Source: Candidatus Komeilibacteria bacterium (GTDB lineage: Bacteria > Patescibacteriota > Patescibacteriia > UBA1558). Taken from it: DNA of 6,393 nucleotides. Positions 1-3,976 of the stretch are shown piece by piece. Where the stretch lies: contig JANLIN010000054.1 in NCBI GenBank assembly GCA_024654345.1, positions 1-6,393 on the forward strand. Reading direction: 5' to 3'. Below the pieces are notes generated by a model. The model was not told the origin of the DNA, made no database searches, and saw only the letters and a program-made list of their open reading frames with translations. A program made the translations under genes and the position numbers. How positions within the stretch are numbered: the stretch's first letter is position 1; every line of letters starts with the position of its first letter.

Positions 1-2
1 AT

Positions 3-63
3 GAAGCGTGGAAGCGAGGTCTGAGATAGTCGTCATCTATTCTCTTTCTCACCTCCACGCTTC
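3..63. repeat. Interrupted inverted repeat, potential long hairpin
   Basis: GAAGCGTGGA at 3-12 is the exact reverse complement of 54-63, and GGT at 18-20 complements ACC at 51-53. This gives 13 base pairs with a 5-nt bulge (13-17) and a 30-nt loop. There is no T-tract after it, so it is not an intrinsic terminator. Its left side is close to the window edge and the structure may extend beyond it. Confidence 0.5.
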
Positions 64-141
64 GGCGCTTCGTCGCCTCTTCGCTTCCTCCCCCTTCACC
101 AAGTCCAATCGGGTTTCGGTATTCGGTGACGCTCGGACATC

Positions 142-162
142 GGTGTCGCCGCCCGCTTGAAT
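142..162. repeat. 21-bp direct repeat, copy 1
   Basis: The sequence begins GGTGTCGCC and ends GCTTGAAT. It is identical over 21 bp to 225-245, and identity stops at both ends. The copies start 83 bp apart with 62 bp between them. Confidence 0.8.
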
Positions 163-224
163 AACTACTACTGACCCGCAGAAAAGAACAGGCAGCGTCA
201 CCGTCACCGACAACGAACCAAAAG

Positions 225-245
225 GGTGTCGCCGCCCGCTTGAAT
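225..245. repeat. 21-bp direct repeat, copy 2
   Basis: This is the exact second copy of 142-162. The 62 bp between the copies contains AGCGTCACCG (194-203), which is the reverse complement of 124-133. The spacing (83 bp) is not a multiple of three, which argues against a coding origin. Confidence 0.8.
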
Positions 246-267
246 TTCCCCCTCCTCCCTAAAATCA

Positions 268-296
268 TTGACAAAGTGACACAATCCTGCTAGACT
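268..296 (+). promoter_or_regulatory. Sigma-70-type promoter for the 334-789 gene
   Basis: A perfect -35 box TTGACA (268-273) is followed by a 17-bp spacer and a -10 box TAGACT (291-296, 4 of 6 consensus). A TG at 288-289 forms an extended -10. Transcription would start near 303, giving a 5' leader of about 30 nt that contains the Shine-Dalgarno. Confidence 0.65.
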
Positions 297-322
297 CCGC
301 TATTACTACACTTTAAAAAAAT

Positions 323-329
323 AAGGAGG
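323..329 (+). promoter_or_regulatory. Strong Shine-Dalgarno deciding a GTG start
   Basis: AAGGAGG lies 4 nt upstream of GTG at 334. There is no nearby in-frame ATG, so this site supports the GTG start. Most other genes in this window lack such a site. Confidence 0.75.
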
Positions 330-333
330 CTCC

Positions 334-789
334 GTGGATAGACAGCTCATAAAATTCATTAGTTTACTGGACAGTGAATTCCGCATTGCTATCTCTACCA
401 TTTATAAAACCGCACGGGGCGGTTATCTGGTTATCCGTTCTAAAAAGGACGGCCGTGTACTTTTCGTGGTTCAAATCGGGGAGATACCACCGGAAAAGGT
501 GCAGAAATATTTCGACTATGCACTTGAGAAAGGCGCGCGGTTATACATCCACCTGCCCGAAGGGCACATCTCCAGCTTTCAATCTGCAAATGAAGCGAAG
601 AATCAATTTGGTGGCGCCGTTCTTATAGGAGATTATATACTCTCCTTTTCCGGGATCCCCTTAGCAGCGGCGGATGAGGCAACTCTCCTCCAAGCGGCTG
701 TCAAAATGGGATACACAACAGATGAATATGTGCTCTCAGCTTTTGACCCGCGGACGATACATGAGTATAAACGGCTAAGACAAGTTTAA
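334..789 (+). CDS. Orphan 151-aa cytoplasmic protein, possibly GlcG/HbpS-like
   Basis: I do not recognise this protein with confidence. It has no signal peptide, membrane span or cysteine. The pattern looks like a compact alpha/beta fold: an N-terminal helix (about 3-27), strands (30-36, 41-48), a helix (52-69), then GGAVLIGDYILSFSGIP (93-109), a helix (111-125) and a charged tail. The order helix, paired strands, A-x-x-K-A-like helix, GG..I.G..I...G resembles the GlcG/HbpS (PF03928) layout, but this is pattern resemblance only. The start is GTG with a perfect Shine-Dalgarno. The gene is a stand-alone unit with its own promoter (268-296) and terminator (793-825). Coding status is well supported; function is unknown. 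Confidence 0.8.
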   Translation: MDRQLIKFISLLDSEFRIAISTIYKTARGGYLVIRSKKDGRVLFVVQIGEIPPEKVQKYFDYALEKGARLYIHLPEGHISSFQSANEAKNQFGGAVLIGDYILSFSGIPLAAADEATLLQAAVKMGYTTDEYVLSAFDPRTIHEYKRLRQV

Positions 790-792
790 ACT

Positions 793-825
793 TTCCCCGC
801 TCAAACATGAGTGGGGAATTTTTTT
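793..825 (+). terminator. Intrinsic terminator of the 334-789 gene
   Basis: A 10-bp stem (793-802 with 809-818) with a 6-nt loop is followed by seven T (819-825). The single non-Watson-Crick pair is G-U in the plus-strand RNA but would be C-A in the minus-strand RNA, so the hairpin is optimised for plus-strand transcription. It begins 3 nt after the stop codon. Confidence 0.92.
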
Positions 826-845
826 ATTCCCTTCTGTTCTACGTT

Positions 846-874
846 TTGACTAAAATGATTGGCAAAACTGCAAT
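846..874 (+). promoter_or_regulatory. Weak possible promoter for the 15-codon ORF
   Basis: TTGACT (846-851) and TGCAAT (869-874) are separated by 17 bp, matching the consensus at 5 of 6 and 4 of 6 bases. Transcription would start near 881 and could run through the short ORF at 931-978 to the terminator at 981-1018, giving an RNA of about 140 nt. The match is not strong enough to stand alone. Confidence 0.25.
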
Positions 875-883
875 TTCGACAAG

Positions 884-915
884 AAAAATAGCCTCCTCGA
901 TTATTGAGAAGGCTA
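884..915 (-). terminator. Second (backup) terminator of the rplJL operon
   Basis: On the minus strand a 10-bp stem (915-906 with 898-889) has a 7-nt loop and is followed by TTTTTCTT. The one imperfect pair is U-G in the minus-strand RNA but C-A on the plus strand, and the T-tract also lies on the minus-strand side. Both facts point to minus-strand function, downstream of the main terminator at 981-1018. Confidence 0.65.
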
Positions 916-930
916 CAAGGAGTACATTAT

Positions 931-978
931 ATGGGTAGAGCAAAATACCTAGCATCATTATACTCCATTTTCACCTAA
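931..978 (+). CDS. Possible 15-aa microprotein MGRAKYLASLYSIFT
   Basis: A very short ORF starts with ATG 8 nt after AAGGAG (917-922), which is ideal spacing and one of the few good Shine-Dalgarno sites in the window. The peptide has two basic residues near the start, then a mildly hydrophobic, aromatic stretch. TAA is followed 2 nt later by the bidirectional terminator, so a self-contained unit with the weak promoter at 846-874 is conceivable. Against it, the ORF is so short that chance is a real alternative, and the hairpin just upstream is better explained as a minus-strand terminator. Leader peptide, small RNA or chance cannot be separated from sequence alone. Confidence 0.25.
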   Translation: MGRAKYLASLYSIFT

Positions 979-980
979 AT

Positions 981-1018
981 AAAAAATCCCCTGTGGATAA
1001 CCAACTAGGGGATTTTTT
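981..1018 (-). terminator. Main bidirectional terminator after rplL
   Basis: A perfect 12-bp inverted repeat, AAAAAATCCCCT (981-992) and its complement (1007-1018), encloses a 14-nt loop. It begins 12 nt beyond the rplL stop. The A-run and T-run at the two ends allow termination in either direction, so it could also end a plus-strand transcript from the 931-978 ORF. Confidence 0.9.
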
Positions 1019-1030
1019 CTTAGGTGTGTC

Positions 1031-1441
1031 TTATTTCAGGTTGACTTTGGCACCGGCCTCTTCCAGCTTGGCCTTCATCGCTTCAGCCTCTTCCTTCTTG
1101 ACGCCTTCTTTGATAACGATCGGGGCGCCATCAGTCATGTCTTTGGCTTCCTTTAAACCCAACTGGGTTAACTCACGGATGGCCTTGATGACATTGATCT
1201 TATTGGCACCGGTCTCTGCCAACTCGACAGTGAACTCGCTCTTTTCCTCAGCGGCGGCTTCACCACCGGCGGCGGGAGCGGCTCCGGCCATCATCATCGG
1301 CGCCGCGGCCGACACACCAAATTTATCTTCCAAAATTTTGACGAGCTCAGAGAGGTCCAAAACGGACATCTTCTCGATCTCGGCCACGATGCCAGCGAAT
1401 TTCTCGGGCACCACTACAGCTTTCTTTTCTTCATCGGACAT
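1031..1441 (-). CDS. rplL: 50S ribosomal protein L7/L12
   Basis: This is the flexible stalk protein of the large ribosomal subunit. It is present as dimers on L10 and recruits and activates translational GTPases (EF-Tu, EF-G, IF2, RF3). At 136 aa it is slightly longer than the usual 120-130. Residues 1-44 form the helical dimerisation domain (FAGIVAEIEKMSVLDLSELVKILEDKFGV region), 45-66 are the Ala/Gly/Met-rich hinge, and 67-136 are the globular C-terminal domain with the signature KINVIKAIRELTQLGLKEAKDM (81-102) that contacts the factors. It lies 83 nt after rplJ, the normal order and a normal spacing. No Shine-Dalgarno precedes the ATG; an AGGAG lies about 55 nt upstream, too far for direct use. 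Two tandem terminators follow. Identification is certain. Confidence 0.99.
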   Translation of the reverse strand: MSDEEKKAVVVPEKFAGIVAEIEKMSVLDLSELVKILEDKFGVSAAAPMMMAGAAPAAGGEAAAEEKSEFTVELAETGANKINVIKAIRELTQLGLKEAKDMTDGAPIVIKEGVKKEEAEAMKAKLEEAGAKVNLK

Positions 1442-1524
1442 ATGTTTTGATTACTTAGTTATTAATAATATTTATCGGCGGTTGAAACAGTGAAATAAAA
1501 ATATATTCTCCTGCGCTACCCGCC

Positions 1525-2058
1525 TTACTTTGTTTCTTTGACGGCATTCAGTACGTTTACCAAGCCACGTATATTCCCGGCCAAGACATTCACAAAGCCG
1601 GAGATCGGGGCATTGATAGTACCAACCACCTTTGCTAACAGCTCTTCCTTGCTCGGCAAACTAGCTAGAGCCACTACCTCTTCCTTCGTTAACCAACGCC
1701 AGTCGGCTCCCACCTTGAGTAAACCAGCTCCCAATTGGAAAGTGTCTTTCCCCTTGGAAAAATCTTTGGCTACCTTGGCGGCGGCTACTTCGTCTTCGGT
1801 ACTGAAAGCCACTGCCACGCTCCCTTCGATATTGGCCACGCTATCGTGCTCAATATTGCCTTCGTTTAAAACGAGCTCGATCAGACTCTTTTTAGCTGCT
1901 TGATACTCGACCCCGGCAGCACGAAACTTGGCACGTAATGCTTCCATATCATCCACCGTTAGCGCGGAATAAGATGTCAAAACAACCGCCTTAGAACGCT
2001 CTAGGCGATCCTTCAGGCTGGCCACTTCATTTTGTTTTTGTGATTTGCTCTTAGCCAT
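1525..2058 (-). CDS. rplJ: 50S ribosomal protein L10
   Basis: L10 anchors the L7/L12 dimers to 23S rRNA at the base of the stalk. The protein is 177 aa, normal for the family. The N-terminal rRNA-binding domain (about 1-130) includes VVLTSYSALTVDDMEALR (25-42) and FRAAGVEYQAAKKSLI (45-60). The family's LPSKEELLAKVVGTINAPISG follows from 134. The C-terminal helix, about 152-177, is the L12-binding region and is long enough for two or three dimers. The ATG has no Shine-Dalgarno. Instead, the stop codon of the 42-aa ORF (TAA, 2062-2060) lies one base before it, which suggests translational coupling. In many bacteria the L10-L12 complex represses its own mRNA, and the attenuator-like leader upstream fits this. 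Confidence 0.99.
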   Translation of the reverse strand: MAKSKSQKQNEVASLKDRLERSKAVVLTSYSALTVDDMEALRAKFRAAGVEYQAAKKSLIELVLNEGNIEHDSVANIEGSVAVAFSTEDEVAAAKVAKDFSKGKDTFQLGAGLLKVGADWRWLTKEEVVALASLPSKEELLAKVVGTINAPISGFVNVLAGNIRGLVNVLNAVKETK

Positions 2059-2059
2059 A

Positions 2060-2188
2060 TTAGTAAATGTTAATAATTTCGACGGCGAATGTTATTATCG
2101 GACGCACTACATACTCCCACACCCCGATTATCAAGAGAGTGAAGCTGACCACGATACTGCCAAAAATGATTTTTTCCTGTGAATCCAT
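2060..2188 (-). CDS. 42-aa single-span membrane microprotein upstream of rplJ
   Basis: I do not recognise a family. The frame opens at ATG 2188; an in-frame TAA lies only 12-15 nt before it with no other start between them, so the ORF is complete. The protein begins with a short polar segment (MDSQEK), then has a strongly hydrophobic stretch at about 7-28 (IIFGSIVVSFTLLIIGVWEY and on), Arg29, and a second, amphipathic hydrophobic segment ending INIY. That is one clear transmembrane helix. Its stop is followed after one base by the rplJ ATG, and it lies inside the rplJL transcript downstream of the attenuator. SecE, a small membrane protein often near ribosomal genes, was considered, but its conserved W-P motif is absent. 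There is no Shine-Dalgarno. Chance remains possible, but the hydrophobic design and the tight junction favour a real gene. Confidence 0.5.
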   Translation of the reverse strand: MDSQEKIIFGSIVVSFTLLIIGVWEYVVRPIITFAVEIINIY

Positions 2189-2234
2189 ATGGTTATAGAA
2201 TTACCGACGTTCCGAAAAAGTATGTATAAAATAT

Positions 2235-2257
2235 AAAAAAACGGCTATTCCTAACCG
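2235..2257 (-). terminator. Attenuator terminator in the rplJ leader
   Basis: On the minus strand CGGTTA (2257-2252), a GGAA tetraloop (2251-2248, GNRA type) and TAGCCG (2247-2242) form a 6-bp hairpin followed by seven T (2241-2235). One pair is U-G in this RNA and would be C-A on the other strand, so the element is directed to the minus strand. It lies about 90 nt after the predicted transcription start and before any gene of the operon, which makes it an attenuator and not an operon end. Confidence 0.7.
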
Positions 2258-2344
2258 CAGATCAATCATATAGGTCGAACCTAAAATTATCATGATAACC
2301 TCGATAGGCTATTTAAGGGTCTAGACCCACCTATTGTCTACGGT
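2235..2344 (-). promoter_or_regulatory. rplJL leader RNA with mutually exclusive helices (L10-leader-like)
   Basis: From the predicted start A2344, the RNA 5' end (ACCGUAGACAAU, 2344-2333) pairs with 2266-2254: 12 base pairs with one G-U and one bulged A (2262). The last four paired bases (2257-2254) are also in the 5' arm of the terminator, so the two folds exclude each other. The enclosed region holds GGGTCTAGACCC, TTATCATGATAA (2298-2287) and TAGGTTCGACCTA (2283-2271) hairpins. This is the logic of the known L10 leader of Gram-positive bacteria, in which L10-L12 binding favours termination. Ligand and direction of control are inferred; the base pairing is seen directly. Confidence 0.65.
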
Positions 2345-2350
2345 GATAGG

Positions 2351-2379
2351 ATTATATATGAACATGTTTCCCTTGTCAA
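2351..2379 (-). promoter_or_regulatory. Perfect-consensus promoter of the rplJL operon
   Basis: On the minus strand TTGACA (2379-2374), a spacer of exactly 17 bp and TATAAT (2356-2351) match the sigma-70 consensus at 12 of 12 positions. An A at 2344, seven bases after the -10, is the likely start. Such strength suits a highly expressed ribosomal operon that is then held back by the downstream attenuator. The promoter separates rplJL from rlmH, whose gene ends about 60 bp upstream of it. Confidence 0.93.
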
Positions 2380-2439
2380 CCACTGACCGTCCGGAAGCTT
2401 GAAAGAGATGGCAGTCCTTCCCCAATCCCTCTTTTATCC

Positions 2440-2904
2440 TCAATAATGGTACTTCTTCCCCCCACCAATGCTGATCCCGCGATATATCTGCTCCAGAAGC
2501 AAAAGTTGGGCTAATTCGTGGGTAAAGGTGAGTGGCGATAACGACAGTTTATTGGGATAAATCCGCAAAAGCTGTTCATCCAACCCCAGGGGTCCGCCGA
2601 TGACGAAGATCATTGGCTGATCAGACCGCAAAACGTTATCGGCCCACTGCAATGAATCAAAAAGCTTACCCATTTCCGTTAAAAGATACACTGAATCCGG
2701 ACTGTATTTAGACAGCTTCTTTATCAATTTCTCACCTTCCTTTTTCTTGGCCGGTGACTGATTGTTGGGCGTGAACGATTCCGGCTGTACAGTCTGAAAA
2801 CGCAGTCGGGCGTATGGTTTAAGTCTCTGCCGATATAAATCACAACCCTCCTTTATAAACGGTTCCTTGAGTTCGCCGACAGTGATAATGGTGATGTCTA
2901 ACAT
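2440..2904 (-). CDS. rlmH: 23S rRNA (pseudouridine1915-N3)-methyltransferase RlmH
   Basis: RlmH is a small SPOUT-class, SAM-dependent methyltransferase that acts as a dimer on assembled 70S ribosomes and methylates N3 of pseudouridine 1915 in helix 69. The protein is 154 aa, the usual length. It shows MLDITIITVGELKEPFIKEGC at the start, the SAM-pocket FVIGGPLGLD (100-109), SLSPLTFTHELAQLLLLEQIYRG (121-143) and the terminal YHY (152-154) that completes the active site. The Arg often found in the H-x-L-A-R part of the motif is Gln133 here. The minus-strand promoter at 2919-2911 puts the transcription start at or next to the ATG, so the message may be leaderless; no Shine-Dalgarno is present. 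No strong terminator follows; a weak AAAGAG/CTCTTT pairing at 2402-2435 is not convincing. Confidence 0.97.
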   Translation of the reverse strand: MLDITIITVGELKEPFIKEGCDLYRQRLKPYARLRFQTVQPESFTPNNQSPAKKKEGEKLIKKLSKYSPDSVYLLTEMGKLFDSLQWADNVLRSDQPMIFVIGGPLGLDEQLLRIYPNKLSLSPLTFTHELAQLLLLEQIYRGISIGGGKKYHY

Positions 2905-2910
2905 AATGCC

Positions 2911-2919
2911 ATTATAGCA
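2911..2919 (-). promoter_or_regulatory. Extended -10 promoter of rlmH giving a leaderless mRNA
   Basis: On the minus strand TGC-TATAAT is a perfect extended -10. The last T (2911) is only 6 nt before the rlmH ATG (2904), so transcription should begin at or within a base or two of the start codon. No good -35 box is present at 16-18 bp, as is usual for extended -10 promoters. Confidence 0.65.
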
Positions 2920-3008
2920 GAAAATATAGTTCAGCTCCCAAAGGCAAAGTTAGGGGCGAAAAAATCCGCTGTTTGTTGTCGTTAAAGCTTTAATATGGTG
3001 GCACCACG

Positions 3009-3017
3009 TGTTATACT
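3009..3017 (+). promoter_or_regulatory. Extended -10 promoter of ldh
   Basis: TG-T-TATACT (TATACT at 3012-3017, 5 of 6 consensus) has a poor -35 (TTTAAT at 2989-2994, 17-bp spacer). Transcription would start near 3024 and leave a leader of about 19 nt before the ATG at 3043. This placement excludes translation from the in-frame ATG at 2995 for this transcript. Confidence 0.45.
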
Positions 3018-3042
3018 TAAAGCATTAAATAACACAATTTTT

Positions 3043-3963
3043 ATGCCTCTAAAAAACAAAGTTACCATTATTGGTGCCGGCAATGTCGGTAGTACGACCG
3101 CCTATAGCCTGATCGCCAGCGATATAACGGAAGAAATTGCTCTAATTGACCTTAATGACGCCATGGTCAAGGCGCAAGTGATGGACCTACAGCACAGTGT
3201 CCCCTTCTGGGGATACACCAATGTTAAGGTTGGTACCTATAAAGATATCAAGGACAGTAAAGTCGTCATAATAACGTGCGGTGCCAAACAACAGCCGGGA
3301 GAAACCAGGTTGGACTTGGTTAAAAAGAATGCCACTATAATCAAAGACATTGTACCGAAGGTGTTCGCCCAGAACAAAAATGCCATCTTGGTGATGGTAA
3401 CAAATCCGGTGGATGTACTAACCTACTTGGCGGTTAAAATGTTTCCCAAGAAGAAAAACCAAATTTTTGGCTCCGGCACAATTCTTGACTCCGCCCGTTT
3501 CCGACTCTTGTTAGGTCAAAAGTTAAATATAAACCCGCGCAGTATTCACGCCTATATTGTTGGTGAGCATGGCGACAGCGAATTGCCTCTCTGGAGTAGT
3601 GCCACCATTGGTAATGCCTCTCTAAAAAACTTTCGCATCCCCGAGAAAGATAAAAAAATCATCTTCGAGCAGGCCAAAAACGCCGCCTATGCGATTATTG
3701 AAGGGAAACAATCCACTTACTTTGCCATTGCCGCCGGTTTGGAAGATATCGTCAAGGCCGTCATGTACAACCAAAATACGGTCTTGCCACTATCGCACCT
3801 CATCGAGGGGCAGTTTGGCATAAAAAACGTAGCCCTCAGTTTACCGGTTGTAGTCGGCGCGGACGGCATCTGCCAAAGCTTAGACTATGATATTTCCGCC
3901 GCGGAAAAAAAGCAGCTGCAAGCCAGCGCCAAACAGCTACAAAAAGTTATCGCCGGACTTTAA
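3043..3963 (+). CDS. ldh: L-lactate dehydrogenase
   Basis: The enzyme reduces pyruvate to L-lactate with NADH in the cytoplasm, regenerating NAD+ for glycolysis. I chose ATG 3043 (306 aa). An in-frame ATG at 2995 would add 16 residues before the family's usual MPLKNKVTIIGAGNVG start, and it lies upstream of the likely promoter. Seen in the protein: the Rossmann motif GAGNVG (11-16), D36 for the NAD ribose, Q83 that selects pyruvate over oxaloacetate (Arg in malate dehydrogenases), the mobile-loop R89, N121, D149/R152, and catalytic H176 in GEHGDSE. R154 and H169 match the two residues (R173, H188) that bind fructose-1,6-bisphosphate in Bacillus LDH, so allosteric activation is likely. No Shine-Dalgarno is visible. 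The gene runs divergent from rlmH and converges on the next gene with 13 bp between stops. Confidence 0.96.
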   Translation: MPLKNKVTIIGAGNVGSTTAYSLIASDITEEIALIDLNDAMVKAQVMDLQHSVPFWGYTNVKVGTYKDIKDSKVVIITCGAKQQPGETRLDLVKKNATIIKDIVPKVFAQNKNAILVMVTNPVDVLTYLAVKMFPKKKNQIFGSGTILDSARFRLLLGQKLNINPRSIHAYIVGEHGDSELPLWSSATIGNASLKNFRIPEKDKKIIFEQAKNAAYAIIEGKQSTYFAIAAGLEDIVKAVMYNQNTVLPLSHLIEGQFGIKNVALSLPVVVGADGICQSLDYDISAAEKKQLQASAKQLQKVIAGL

Positions 3964-3976
3964 CTCTGGTGTCAGC

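Larger units (their letters stand above)
1..267. other. GC-rich, repeat-dense intergenic block
   Basis: I see no credible gene here. The block is richer in G and C than what follows and is full of short repeats. GAAGCG-type hexamers recur on both strands in 1-90, there is an interrupted inverted repeat at 3-20/51-63, a 21-bp direct repeat at 142-162 and 225-245, and a 10-bp inverted repeat at 124-133/194-203. A minus-strand frame stays open from an ATG at 268 to the left edge. However, it has no Shine-Dalgarno, its residues are low-complexity (Gly, Arg, Ser), and the two copies of the 21-bp repeat fall in different frames of it. A structured RNA, a dispersed intergenic repeat or decayed mobile DNA are all possible. 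Confidence 0.5.

Noticed and set aside
142..245. CRISPR array from the 21-bp direct repeat
   Set aside because: Only two copies, a 62-bp gap and no further repeats or cas genes.
1..268. Minus-strand frame open from an ATG at 268 to the left edge (about 89 codons)
   Set aside because: No Shine-Dalgarno, low-complexity Gly/Arg/Ser composition, the 21-bp repeat is read in two different frames, and the plus-strand promoter -35 overlaps its start.
374..628. Second plus-strand frame inside the 334-789 gene
   Set aside because: Lacks a ribosome site and is an overlapping shadow; the longer frame has the promoter, Shine-Dalgarno and terminator.
993..1493. Plus-strand frame over rplL
   Set aside because: Antisense shadow of an unmistakable ribosomal protein gene. 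The same applies to plus-strand frames at 1538-1903, 4128-4424 and 4713-4904.
1477..1524. GGCGG/CCGCC pairing between rplJ and rplL as a regulatory hairpin
   Set aside because: Only 5 bp around a 38-nt loop; not distinguishable from chance.
2060..2188. SecE identity for the 42-aa ORF
   Set aside because: Too short, and the conserved basic segment with the Trp-Pro motif before the membrane helix is missing.
2401..2436. Terminator after rlmH
   Set aside because: Weak 6-7 bp stem with a large loop and no adequate T-tract on the minus strand.
2440..2442. Alternative genetic code with TGA as glycine
   Set aside because: rlmH ends at TGA right after the conserved YH terminus, and no conserved frame reads through TGA.
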